DNA of 52,094 nt, taken from Paenibacillus sp. NEAU-GSW1 (GTDB lineage: Bacteria; Bacillota; Bacilli; Paenibacillales; Paenibacillaceae). The notes under the pieces were generated by a model that did not search any database, had not been told where the DNA came from, and worked only from the letters and a program-made list of their open reading frames with translations. The first letter of the stretch is position 1; each line of letters starts with the position of its first letter. The translations under genes and the position numbers were made by a program. The stretch lies in NCBI RefSeq assembly GCF_009737085.1, contig NZ_WOVL01000034.1, forward strand, positions 1 through 52,094, in the 5' to 3' direction. This document shows positions 16,178 to 24,534 of the stretch, piece by piece.

Positions 16178-18064
16178 ATGAGTTACGAAGCGGGACAATA
16201 TGAAGTGATCGTCGTTGGCGCGGGTCATGCCGGCTGCGAAGCGGCGCTTGCCGCGGCGCGGATGGGCTGCGAAACGCTGTTGCTTACGATCAATTTGGAT
16301 ATGGTTGCGTTCATGCCCTGCAATCCGTCGATCGGCGGACCAGCAAAAGGCCATGTTGTGCGTGAAATTGACGCGCTTGGCGGAGAAATGGGACGCAACA
16401 TTGATAAAACGTTTATTCAGATGAGGATGCTGAATACCGGTAAAGGACCAGCCGTCCACGCGCTGCGCGCGCAAGCTGACAAATTCTCGTATCAGCACAC
16501 GATGAAGAAAACGATTGAAGAGACCGATCATTTGACGCTTCGCCAAGGGATGGCGGAGGAGCTGATCGTTGAAGAAGGCAAAATTACAGGCATTATCACG
16601 AAAACCGGAGCGATTTATCGTGCTAAAGCGGTCATTATTACGACAGGCACATATTTGCGCGGCAAAATCATTATGGGCGAGCTCATGTATGAAAGCGGCC
16701 CTAACAATCAACAGCCTTCCATTCGATTATCCGCGAGCTTGAAGGAGCATGGCTTTGATCTGGTTCGCTTCAAAACGGGTACGCCGCCGCGTGTTCATAA
16801 GGATACGATCGATTTCTCCAAGACGGAAATTCAGCCTGGAGACGAGAAGCCGAAGTTTTTCTCGCATGAGACCGTATCTTCAGACAATGAGCAGTTGCCT
16901 TGCTGGTTGACTTACACGTCGGAAAAAACGCATCAAATCATTAACGATAATTTGCATCGCGCACCGATGTTCTCGGGAGCAATCGAAGGCACAGGGCCGC
17001 GTTACTGCCCGTCCATCGAAGATAAAATCGTCCGTTTTGCCGATAAACCGAAGCATCAAATTTTCCTTGAGCCGGAAGGCAAGCATACTTCGGAATATTA
17101 TGTGCAAGGGCTCTCGACGAGTATGCCTGAGGATGTACAATTAGGCATTTTACGATCAATCCCAGGATTGGAAAATGTTGAGATGATGCGTAACGGTTAT
17201 GCGATTGAATACGATGCAGTAAAACCGACGCAGCTATGGCCGTCGCTGGAGACAAAGGTAGTTGACGGTTTATTCACAGCTGGACAAATCAATGGCACAT
17301 CCGGGTATGAGGAAGCGGCTGGACAAGGCATTATTGCCGGTATTAATGCAGCTCGTAAAGTGCAAGGAAAAGAAGCGGTCATTATTGAAAGGTCACAAGG
17401 ATATATCGGCGTTATGATTGATGATTTGGTGACGAAGGGGACAAATGATCCTTATCGTTTGTTGACTTCCCGTGCCGAATATCGTTTGCTGCTGCGCCAT
17501 GACAATGCTGATCTGCGTTTGACGCCAATTGGTTATGAGATTGGGCTCATTTCGGAAGAGCGCTATCAATCGTTCTTGAAGAAGAAAGAGCTGGTTGCGG
17601 AAGAGCTTGAAAGACTGCGTACAACGAAAATCCGTCCGGAAGCAGCGGAAGCGATTCTTGCTGCTGCAAACTCGGCGCCGATCAATTTCACCGTTGATGC
17701 GTTAACATTGCTGCGACGCCCTGAAATTACGTATAGCATGTTGGAAACCATTGCGCCTTCCGATTTGCCTTTAACAGAGGAAATGAAGGAGCAAGCGGAA
17801 ATTCAAATTAAATATGCGGGTTATATTGAGAAGCAGCTGCTGCAGGTTGAGCGTCTTAACAAGATGGAGAAAAAGAAAATTCCGGATGACATTGAATATG
17901 CGGAAGTTCACGGTCTGGCTTCTGAAGCGAAACAAAAGCTTGCCTCGATCCGGCCTTTGTCCATCGGTCAAGCTTCGCGTATTGCTGGAGTAACACCTGC
18001 GGATATTTCAATTTTGATTGTTTACTTGGAGCATTATAATCGCGTAACAGCGTCGAGAGGATAA
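16178..18064 (+). CDS. mnmG: tRNA uridine-5-carboxymethylaminomethyl modification enzyme MnmG
   Basis: A 628-residue FAD enzyme, partner of MnmE in wobble-uridine modification. The FAD-binding motif VVGAGHAGCEAALAAARMG is near the N-terminus. The family signatures GGPAKGHVVREIDALGG and EGTGPRYCPSIEDKIVRF follow, then GQINGTSGYEEAAGQG, and the C-terminal helical tRNA-binding domain. GGAGGG lies upstream of the ATG. It is separated from rsmG by three bases, so both are probably co-translated. Confidence 0.98.
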   Translation: MSYEAGQYEVIVVGAGHAGCEAALAAARMGCETLLLTINLDMVAFMPCNPSIGGPAKGHVVREIDALGGEMGRNIDKTFIQMRMLNTGKGPAVHALRAQADKFSYQHTMKKTIEETDHLTLRQGMAEELIVEEGKITGIITKTGAIYRAKAVIITTGTYLRGKIIMGELMYESGPNNQQPSIRLSASLKEHGFDLVRFKTGTPPRVHKDTIDFSKTEIQPGDEKPKFFSHETVSSDNEQLPCWLTYTSEKTHQIINDNLHRAPMFSGAIEGTGPRYCPSIEDKIVRFADKPKHQIFLEPEGKHTSEYYVQGLSTSMPEDVQLGILRSIPGLENVEMMRNGYAIEYDAVKPTQLWPSLETKVVDGLFTAGQINGTSGYEEAAGQGIIAGINAARKVQGKEAVIIERSQGYIGVMIDDLVTKGTNDPYRLLTSRAEYRLLLRHDNADLRLTPIGYEIGLISEERYQSFLKKKELVAEELERLRTTKIRPEAAEAILAAANSAPINFTVDALTLLRRPEITYSMLETIAPSDLPLTEEMKEQAEIQIKYAGYIEKQLLQVERLNKMEKKKIPDDIEYAEVHGLASEAKQKLASIRPLSIGQASRIAGVTPADISILIVYLEHYNRVTASRG

Positions 18065-18067
18065 CGG

Positions 18068-18790
18068 ATGGAAGAGACGAATAAATGGTTTGTGCAGCTG
18101 ATGGAGGAGAACGGCATTTCGTTATCCGATCGTCAACTGGATCAGTTTGATACGTATTTCCGCCTGCTTGTGGAATGGAATGAACGGATGAATTTAACCG
18201 GCATTACAGAGCGGGATGCGGTTTACGAGAAGCATTTCTACGATTCAGCGGCGCTGTCGTTTTTCATTGATATGAAGGAAGTGACCAGTGTTGCCGACAT
18301 CGGCTCTGGCGCAGGATTTCCCAGCATCCCATTGAAAATATGTTTCCCCCATTTGAAGGTCGTCATTGTTGATTCATTAAACAAACGAATTCAGTTTTTA
18401 TCACATTTGGTGGAACAACTGGGTCTTTCGGATGTTCAATGCGTTCATGGCCGTGCGGAAGACATTTCGCGGTTGGCAGAGCATCGTGACCGTTACGATC
18501 TTGTAACCGCTAGGGCGGTTGCTCGCTTGAATGTACTAAACGAGTTTTGTTTGCCTTTCACACGCAAGAAAGGTATCTTTGCTGCAATGAAAGGCTCGCA
18601 AAGTGAGGATGAGGTTCGCGAAGCAGCCGTTAGCTTGCGTGAATTGAAAGGTGTTGTACGTGCTCAACACAACTTTAAGCTCCCTTTCGAACAATCAGAG
18701 CGCTATATTGTGTTGATCGAGAAGACGGATGCAACGCCCCAAAAATACCCACGCAAAGCGGGTACGCCAATTAAACAGCCCATTGTATAG
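18068..18790 (+). CDS. rsmG: 16S rRNA (guanine-N7) methyltransferase RsmG
   Basis: A 240-residue SAM-dependent methyltransferase that modifies G527 (E. coli numbering) of 16S rRNA. The SAM motif VADIGSGAGFPSIPLKI is followed by VVIVDSLNKRIQFL, and the acidic/R region VTARAVARLNVL is typical. It has a short basic C-terminal extension. It follows mnmG directly and ends before the parS/terminator palindrome. Confidence 0.97.
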   Translation: MEETNKWFVQLMEENGISLSDRQLDQFDTYFRLLVEWNERMNLTGITERDAVYEKHFYDSAALSFFIDMKEVTSVADIGSGAGFPSIPLKICFPHLKVVIVDSLNKRIQFLSHLVEQLGLSDVQCVHGRAEDISRLAEHRDRYDLVTARAVARLNVLNEFCLPFTRKKGIFAAMKGSQSEDEVREAAVSLRELKGVVRAQHNFKLPFEQSERYIVLIEKTDATPQKYPRKAGTPIKQPIV

Positions 18791-18805
18791 AAATTTGATG
18801 AAGAG

Positions 18806-18840
18806 AGAGTAATGTTTCACGTGAAACATTACTCTTTTTC
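18806..18840 (+). other. parS: parS site embedded in the rsmG terminator
   Basis: TGTTTCACGTGAAACA at 18813-18828 is an exact match to the Firmicutes ParB-binding consensus. It is the centre of a 30-bp perfect palindrome (18806-18835) that is followed by TTTTTCTTTT, so the same bases form a Rho-independent terminator for mnmG-rsmG. ParB loads here as a CTP-dependent clamp in known systems. Confidence 0.95.
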
Positions 18841-18968
18841 TTTTGCTAAACAAAAGACTGAAATAGTCAGCAGTTTTATGGCAGAATAAGCATAGAAATG
18901 TGATGTCAAGCAGGAAATAAAACGCCGAAGGTCGAAAATTAATATATCGAACAACATAGCCAGGTGGA

Positions 18969-19020
18969 TTTGTATGAATGGCATAGTGTGGTAAAATAGC
19001 AGTAGGGCAATTCATACAAA
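18969..19020 (+). promoter_or_regulatory. noc promoter flanked by an 11-bp inverted repeat
   Basis: TTGTAT (18970-18975) and TAAAAT (18992-18997) are 16 bases apart. The promoter is bracketed by TTTGTATGAAT (18969-18979, covering the -35) and its exact complement ATTCATACAAA (19010-19020, near or past the start site). The 30-base separation resembles a paired operator rather than an RNA hairpin, because only the right arm would be transcribed. No factor is known to me for this site. Confidence 0.6.
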
Positions 19021-19109
19021 CTGGTATATTTCATTGCTAAAGAAATCTATAATTAGAAACGTTGCTTCTTGCTTGAGTTGCGTTTCGTGATCGGGTGATA
19101 GTAGATACG

Positions 19110-19931
19110 ATGAAAGAGCAAATTTCCCGTTTATTTGGTCTGAGCGAACAACGGACAGGACAAGAAGAAATTCGTCAAATACCGATAGGTGAGATTGATA
19201 CAAGTCCGTTTCAACCAAGAACGATTTTTGACGATGACCGGATTGAAGAGCTGTGCCAGACGATCAAAACACATGGCATCATTCAACCGATCGTTGTTCG
19301 TATGCGCAATAACCGTTATGAGATCATCGCCGGAGAGCGTCGCTGGCGTGCGGTCACAAAGCTTGGTTACGAGACCATTCCGGCAATTGTCCGCGAATTC
19401 AACGATTCACAAACGGCATCTATTGCGCTAATTGAAAACTTGCAACGTGAAAACTTGACTGCTGTTGAGGAAGCGATCGCTTATCAAAAGCTGATTGAGT
19501 TGCATCAATTGACGCAGGAAAGCTTGGCGCAGCGTCTAGGCAAGAGCCAATCGACGATTGCGAATAAGCTTCGCTTGTTGGCGTTAAATGACACGATCAA
19601 AACAGCACTAATAGAAAGAAAGATAACAGAGCGTCATGCTCGTGCCTTGTTATCGTTAGATAGTGAGGAATTGCAGCTTCAAGTGCTCGAGGAAATTATT
19701 GCTAAGGATTTAAATGTAAAGCAGACAGAAGTGCGCATTGCATTTTTGAAGGAATCATCTAAAATAAAGAAAGCGAAGCGGATATCGTTTACGAAGGATG
19801 TTCGTCTCGCAGTGAATACAATCCGCCAGTCGATCGAAATGGTAGCCGGATCCGGATTGCCAATTAAGACGAATGAGAAGGATCATGGCGATCATTATGA
19901 GATCGTTATTCAAATTCCGAAACAAAAATAG
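19110..19931 (+). CDS. noc: nucleoid occlusion protein Noc (ParB family)
   Basis: A 273-residue ParB-like CTP-dependent DNA clamp that blocks division over the chromosome. It starts MKEQISRLFGL, the short amphipathic helix that attaches Noc to the membrane, which is why I prefer ATG 19110 over an in-frame GTG at 19095. The CTP motif is IIAGERRWRA (GERR 75-78) and ENLQRENLT, followed by the helix-turn-helix LTQESLAQRLGKSQSTIANKL. It lies upstream of parA, as in Bacillus. Assignment as Noc rather than a second ParB rests on position, N-terminus and the presence of a separate parB downstream. Confidence 0.92.
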   Translation: MKEQISRLFGLSEQRTGQEEIRQIPIGEIDTSPFQPRTIFDDDRIEELCQTIKTHGIIQPIVVRMRNNRYEIIAGERRWRAVTKLGYETIPAIVREFNDSQTASIALIENLQRENLTAVEEAIAYQKLIELHQLTQESLAQRLGKSQSTIANKLRLLALNDTIKTALIERKITERHARALLSLDSEELQLQVLEEIIAKDLNVKQTEVRIAFLKESSKIKKAKRISFTKDVRLAVNTIRQSIEMVAGSGLPIKTNEKDHGDHYEIVIQIPKQK

Positions 19932-19971
19932 ATAGCGTTGGCCCGGTAAACGGCATCGAACGCTCCTATAT

Positions 19972-19995
19972 GCCGCCCTCAAACATGAGGGCGGC
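19972..19995. terminator. strong GC-rich hairpin after noc
   Basis: GCCGCCCTC pairs with GAGGGCGGC around AAACAT. No T-run follows, so it may act as an mRNA 3' stabiliser or weak terminator between noc and parA. Confidence 0.5.
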
Positions 19996-20089
19996 GAATC
20001 CATTTGTACGAAAAATGTTGGAAAAGATAGGGCAACAAGAATGGCTAACGAAACATTTAGTAGATTGGAACAGGTAGAGGTGAATACGC

Positions 20090-20863
20090 TTGACTAAAAT
20101 AATAGCAATTGCCAATCAGAAGGGCGGGGTTGGTAAAACGACGACCACGGTTAATCTCGGGGCTTGTCTGGCATCGCTAGGCCGGAAAGTATTGCTCGTC
20201 GATATTGACCCTCAGGGGAATACGACTAGCGGTATCGGGATTAATAAAGCCGATGTGGCAAACTGCATTTATAATGTTCTTATTGATGAAGTGCATCCGA
20301 ATGAAGCGATGTGCGAAACAGAAATTCCCGGACTGAAAATTATTCCGGCAACGATTCAATTGGCTGGTGCTGAAATCGAGCTTGTGCAGCGTATATCTCG
20401 CGAAGTGAGATTGAAGCAAATGCTGCATATGGTGAAGGATCAATTTGATTACATACTGATCGATTGCCCGCCATCCCTAGGGTTGTTGACGATCAATTCG
20501 TTAACGGCTGCAGATTCGGTCATCATCCCGATTCAATGCGAATATTACGCATTGGAAGGGTTAAGCCAGCTGTTGAATACGGTCCGTCTCGTTCAAAAGC
20601 ACTTGAATACAACGCTGCAAATAGAGGGCGTTCTTCTTACGATGCTGGATGCACGGACGAATCTCGGGATTCAAGTTATTGAAGAAGTTAAAAAGTATTT
20701 CCAACAGAAAGTATATCAGACGATTATTCCGCGAAATGTACGTTTGAGTGAAGCGCCTTCCCATGGTCAAGCGATCATTACTTATGATCCGCGATCCAAA
20801 GGGGCGGAAGTATATCTTGAACTCGCTAAGGAAGTGATTACGTATGAGCAAGCGGCTAGGTAG
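20090..20863 (+). CDS. parA: chromosome-partitioning ATPase ParA (Soj)
   Basis: A 257-residue ParA/MinD-type ATPase. It has deviant Walker A KGGVGKTTT (residues 11-19), LVDIDPQGN, and YILIDCPPSLG. It forms ATP-dependent dimers on DNA and works with ParB in origin segregation; in Bacillus it also regulates DnaA. The start is TTG at 20090 with AGAGGTG seven bases upstream. Its end overlaps parB by 20 bases, so the two are translationally coupled. Confidence 0.97.
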   Translation: MTKIIAIANQKGGVGKTTTTVNLGACLASLGRKVLLVDIDPQGNTTSGIGINKADVANCIYNVLIDEVHPNEAMCETEIPGLKIIPATIQLAGAEIELVQRISREVRLKQMLHMVKDQFDYILIDCPPSLGLLTINSLTAADSVIIPIQCEYYALEGLSQLLNTVRLVQKHLNTTLQIEGVLLTMLDARTNLGIQVIEEVKKYFQQKVYQTIIPRNVRLSEAPSHGQAIITYDPRSKGAEVYLELAKEVITYEQAAR

Positions 20864-21707
20864 AGGGCTTGATGCGCTCATTCCATCGCTATCGGTTAAT
20901 GAGGACGATAAAGTCATTGAGATTGATTTGACGCAGTTGCGCGCGAATCCGTATCAACCGCGTAAGACATTCGATGAAGATGCGATTCGTGAATTGGCGG
21001 AGTCGATTAAGCAGCATGGCGTCATTCAACCTATTATTGTGCGCACGGTGTTGAAAGGGTATGAGATCATTGCAGGGGAACGCCGTTTCCGCGCCTCGCA
21101 GCTATGCGGCAATACAACGATTCCGGCAGTAGTGCGTTCTTTTACGGATCAGCAAGTGATGGAAATTGCGCTCATCGAGAATTTACAGCGCGAGGACTTG
21201 AATGCGATTGAAACGGCTATTGCTTATCAAGGTCTGATGGATAAATTCAAGCTTACGCAAGAGGAATTGTCCATGAAGGTCGGTAAATCCCGTTCTCATA
21301 TTGCAAACTTCCTACGATTGCTTTCATTGCCTTCCGAAATAAAAGATAATGTTTCACGTGGAACAATTTCGATGGGGCACGCTAGAGCGTTGGTAGGTAT
21401 TAAAAAAGAATCGGTGCAGAAGGAATTAGCAGATCTAATTGTTTCGCAAGGCTGGAGCGTTCGCCAATTGGAGGAAGCTGTTCAAAAGCTGGAGACGAAA
21501 GCAGAAGCTGATCATGTTCCTGCAGCTAAGCCAAAGGCGAAAAATCGCGACCCCTATATTGATAGCATCGAGGAGTCTTTGCGGGAGCGGTTTAAAACGA
21601 CCGTGAAGATTAAACAACAGAAGGATAAAGGTAAAATCGAGCTGCAATATTATAACAAGCAAGACTTAGAGAGATTGCTCGAATTGCTGCAATATATCGC
21701 CCAATAA
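20844..21707 (+). CDS. parB: chromosome-partitioning protein ParB (Spo0J)
   Basis: A 287-residue CTP-dependent DNA clamp. It starts MSKRLGRGLDALIPS (the ParA-stimulating tail). The CTP motif IIAGERRFRA has GERR at 78-81, and ENLQREDLN and the helix-turn-helix LTQEELSMKVGKSRSHIANFL recognise parS. A basic linker precedes the C-terminal dimer domain. A parS copy lies within the gene itself at 21350-21365. Confidence 0.98.
   Translation: MSKRLGRGLDALIPSLSVNEDDKVIEIDLTQLRANPYQPRKTFDEDAIRELAESIKQHGVIQPIIVRTVLKGYEIIAGERRFRASQLCGNTTIPAVVRSFTDQQVMEIALIENLQREDLNAIETAIAYQGLMDKFKLTQEELSMKVGKSRSHIANFLRLLSLPSEIKDNVSRGTISMGHARALVGIKKESVQKELADLIVSQGWSVRQLEEAVQKLETKAEADHVPAAKPKAKNRDPYIDSIEESLRERFKTTVKIKQQKDKGKIELQYYNKQDLERLLELLQYIAQ
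21350..21365 (+). other. parS: parS site inside parB
   Basis: TGTTTCACGTGGAACA differs from the consensus TGTTNCACGTGAAACA at one position. B. subtilis also has a parS inside its spo0J gene, which supports this call. Confidence 0.9.
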
Positions 21708-21720
21708 CTAGGGAAAATAG

Positions 21721-21785
21721 ATAGCATACCAAAGTTGTAATCTTCGATTCGAACGATTAAACTAAGGTATGCTATTGTTTTTTTT
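21721..21785 (+). terminator. Rho-independent terminator after parB
   Basis: ATAGCATACC (21721-21730) pairs with GGTATGCTAT (21766-21775), with a smaller TAATC/GATTA stem inside, followed by TG and a long run of T. It ends the noc-parA-parB region. Confidence 0.9.
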
Positions 21786-21839
21786 GCAAAGAAATATGAG
21801 GGGTTTTGAAGGTTCTGATCGGTGATTGGAGGCATTGTA

Positions 21840-23006
21840 ATGAGTGAGAAGCCATATATCTATTTAGATCATGCAGCGACATCTTGGCCGAAGCCGCAAG
21901 TTGTTATTGAAGCCGTACAGCATGCGATGATTCATGACTCGGCGAATCCGGGAAGAGGAAGCCATCAGATGGCGGTTAGAGCGAGCCGCGTACTGTTTGA
22001 TACACGCAAACAATTGAGCAAGCTGTTTCGTATTAAAAACCCCAATGACATCGCGTTTGCGGCGAATACAACTGCTGCATTGAATATGGCGATCAAAGGG
22101 TATGTGAAACCGGGCGACCATGTTATATCGACTTCGGTTGAGCATAATTCCGTTAGGCGTCCGTTAGAGTTTTTGAAGCAAACGATAGGGATTGAAGTGA
22201 CCTATGTCGATACGGATGAAAATGGCGTTATGGCCGTAGATCAGATTGCCGCTGCGATAACGGCACGTACGACTTTATTGATCGTAAATCATAGTTCGAA
22301 CTTGCTGGGTTCGATCATGCCTCTAGCCAGCATTGGTGAATTGGCGCGATCCAAGGGGGTTAAACTGCTCGTAGATGCGGCGCAAAGCGCGGGTATTCTT
22401 GAGCTCGATGTGGAAGGCATGGGTATCGATATGCTGGCTTTTCCGGGGCATAAAGGCTTGCTCGGTCCACAGGGCACAGGAGGCTTGTACATCCATCCGA
22501 ATGTTGATCTGGTTCCACAGCTGCATGGCGGTACGGGGAGTCAATCAGAGGCGCCTGAGCAGCCTAGTGTGCGGCCAGATCGATACGAGGCGGGGACGCA
22601 AAACACGCCAGGCTTGGCGGGGTTAAAAGCAGGCGTTCAGTTTGTGTTGAATGAGACGGTGAAGAACATCCATACTAAGGAATGGTCGCTGACGCAGCGA
22701 ATGATGGAAGGGCTATTGGCGATCGATGGGGTAAAGGTACTGGGTCCAAAGCTTGGCGAAGAACGCACCGGAATTGTTTCGTTAGTAGCGGAAGGAATTG
22801 ACCCTTCAGAGATGTCGTACATACTCGATCAGCATTATAATATTGCGGTCAGAGCGGGATATCATTGTACGCCGCTTGCGCATGTGCGGGCAGGAACAAT
22901 GCAGACGGGGGCTGTGCGAGCGAGCGTAGGCTGTTTCACAACAGAAGCGGAAGCGGATGCGTTAGTCGATGCGGTGAGAGAGATTAGAAAGCAATATGCG
23001 TTTTAA
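21840..23006 (+). CDS. class-V aminotransferase, cysteine-desulfurase-like
   Basis: A 388-residue PLP enzyme of the cysteine desulfurase-like family. It begins YIYLDHAATSWPKP, has HNSVRRPL for cofactor phosphate contact, VDAAQSAG with the PLP-ring Asp, and FPGHKGLLGPQG with the Schiff-base Lys205. A Cys in RAGYHCTPLAH (Cys343) is placed where desulfurases carry the persulfide cysteine. No IscU/SufU-like scaffold gene is nearby, so its sulfur acceptor is unclear. GGAGG at 21828-21832 sets the ATG at 21840; an in-frame GTG at 21822 overlaps that site. Confidence 0.88.
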   Translation: MSEKPYIYLDHAATSWPKPQVVIEAVQHAMIHDSANPGRGSHQMAVRASRVLFDTRKQLSKLFRIKNPNDIAFAANTTAALNMAIKGYVKPGDHVISTSVEHNSVRRPLEFLKQTIGIEVTYVDTDENGVMAVDQIAAAITARTTLLIVNHSSNLLGSIMPLASIGELARSKGVKLLVDAAQSAGILELDVEGMGIDMLAFPGHKGLLGPQGTGGLYIHPNVDLVPQLHGGTGSQSEAPEQPSVRPDRYEAGTQNTPGLAGLKAGVQFVLNETVKNIHTKEWSLTQRMMEGLLAIDGVKVLGPKLGEERTGIVSLVAEGIDPSEMSYILDQHYNIAVRAGYHCTPLAHVRAGTMQTGAVRASVGCFTTEAEADALVDAVREIRKQYAF

Positions 23007-23041
23007 CGAGTTGAATGGACATATGGGGGCGGAGTACTGCA

Positions 23042-23524
23042 ATGGATGAGTGGATGTATAACCCGATGAATGGGGTTACGGTTGTATTGGCATTGTTCGT
23101 TATTTTTATCGGAATTCGCGTTCTGGTAGTTGGAAGCCGATTGAAAAAGTTAAGAAAGCAATACGTTGAAGTGATGGGCGGCACAGGCGTTACGGATTTA
23201 GAAGAGGTCATCCTTGAACTAAGAAATACAATCGCCGCGCAAGAAGAACATGCGCAGCGTATGCAGAAACAGCTTGAACAAGTGCAGCAAGTGCAGAAGC
23301 AAGAAAAAGGCCGCATCGGCGTGTTGCGCTATAACGCATTTGCCGATCAAGGAAGCGACCTGAGCTTTTCCATTGCAGTTGTTAATACGGCGCAAGATGG
23401 CGTTGTGCTATCGGGTATTCACAGCCGAGAAAACACGTATGTATATGCAAAGCCGCTCGAAAAAGGCGAATCCAGCTACCCGTTGACGCCAGAGGAGCGG
23501 AAAGTGATCGAGCAGGCTAAGTAG
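23042..23524 (+). CDS. DUF4446 membrane-anchored protein
   Basis: 160 residues. One N-terminal transmembrane helix (VTVVLALFVIFIGIRVLVV) is followed by a Gln/Glu-rich coiled coil (about residues 60-95) and a C-terminal domain with GRIGVLRYNAFADQGSDLSFSIAV, characteristic of DUF4446. Function unknown. GGGGGCGGAG upstream supports ATG 23042; another in-frame ATG at 23015 would add nine residues. The family is often seen near parB in spore formers; that is a recollection, not tested here. Confidence 0.82.
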   Translation: MDEWMYNPMNGVTVVLALFVIFIGIRVLVVGSRLKKLRKQYVEVMGGTGVTDLEEVILELRNTIAAQEEHAQRMQKQLEQVQQVQKQEKGRIGVLRYNAFADQGSDLSFSIAVVNTAQDGVVLSGIHSRENTYVYAKPLEKGESSYPLTPEERKVIEQAK

Positions 23525-23532
23525 CGTCGATG

Positions 23533-24147
23533 TTAGTCGGATAATAATTCACGGGAGGCGGCCATTTCTCTCGTCCGGGCAACGGCATGAACGCTGTTGA
23601 CGACAGCGGAGAAAAGGCTGCAAGCGATAACGTCAGCCATTTTCATCACAAGATGAAGGCGAGTGTTCTGCAAAACGAAGTATTCCATAAAGCCGCCGAC
23701 GTTAACGATTCCCGTAATATGAATGTCTCCGACAGGCGGCAACTCTTTATTGACGCCAGCGCCAGGACGTACGGGGCCGGTTCCAACTTGAATCGAGCCG
23801 ATGCTGGACACTTGGCCGAGACATGCGTCAATACCAATAACGAAGGGCTTATGAAAGCTGCGGTTGATCTGAAGGATGGTATCCTCCAAATTCATGGCGT
23901 GAACGGGTTCCTCCAACGTACCGTAAATGGAGAAGTGGGGACTTTGATATTTTGCGAGCGATGTGCCGATAATAGGTCCAAGTGAATCGCCGGTCGAACG
24001 GTCGGTTCCGATGCAAACAATGACAACGGGCCGTCCGGCTGCCATTTCGTTAATCAACAGAGACAAACGGTTGACAAGCATTCCGACGACATTGGTTTCC
24101 GTATACGGTACTTTCAGCGGAATATCCTTCGCAAAAGATAGTTTCAT
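23533..24147 (-). CDS. yyaC: YyaC, DUF1256 spore protease-like protein
   Basis: A 204-residue GPR-like DUF1256 protein. Distinctive stretches are VVIVCIGTDRSTGDSLGP, GTLEEPVHAMNL and VIGIDACLG, and NVGGFMEYFVLQNTRL near the end. It is sporulation-linked in Bacillus, where yyaC also lies next to parB. Encoded on the opposite strand to its neighbours. GGAGGGG precedes ATG at 24147; an earlier in-frame start at 24168 lacks a site. A conserved Asp/Asn-rich hydrolase-like core is seen, but activity is inferred. Confidence 0.9.
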   Translation of the reverse strand: MKLSFAKDIPLKVPYTETNVVGMLVNRLSLLINEMAAGRPVVIVCIGTDRSTGDSLGPIIGTSLAKYQSPHFSIYGTLEEPVHAMNLEDTILQINRSFHKPFVIGIDACLGQVSSIGSIQVGTGPVRPGAGVNKELPPVGDIHITGIVNVGGFMEYFVLQNTRLHLVMKMADVIACSLFSAVVNSVHAVARTREMAASRELLSD

Positions 24148-24258
24148 AGAATCCCCTCCGTAAATCACAATATGATACTAGTATATGGATGAGAGAACCA
24201 TTTTATACGTCGAAAACGCAGTACTTTCGTTTTGCCGACTGAGGGAGAGAGGAAATTG

Positions 24259-24507
24259 ATGCTAATCGCCTTCGATTCAACGCAACAGGCGCTTCGTGCA
24301 GAGATGCTGCTCGAATACGCAGAGATAGATATTGATATATGCCCGACGCCAAAAGAGATTACAGCCGGCTGCGCGTTATCTATTCATTTTCCCGAGGATG
24401 CGCTGCATACGGTAAAAGACGTTATCGTTTCGGAGCATGTAGAGATACGAGGAATTTTCAAGCCGCTTGCTGCGGCTGCCGGATATGAGCAGGTCGAATT
24501 GGACTAA
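24259..24507 (+). CDS. DUF3343 small protein
   Basis: An 82-residue protein of the DUF3343 type (MLIAFDSTQQALRAEMLLE, then CPTPKEITAGCALSIHFPED). The family is associated with putative Se/S-related sulfurtransferase-like handling because of its CxxP...GC pattern, but no function is established. GGGAGAGAGG sits six bases before the ATG. Directly upstream of the MscS gene and probably co-transcribed. The nearby cysteine-desulfurase-like gene makes a sulfur link thinkable, but this is inference. Confidence 0.8.
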   Translation: MLIAFDSTQQALRAEMLLEYAEIDIDICPTPKEITAGCALSIHFPEDALHTVKDVIVSEHVEIRGIFKPLAAAAGYEQVELD

Positions 24508-24534
24508 GGCGGCTTGAGCAAGTGAAGGCAAGGG

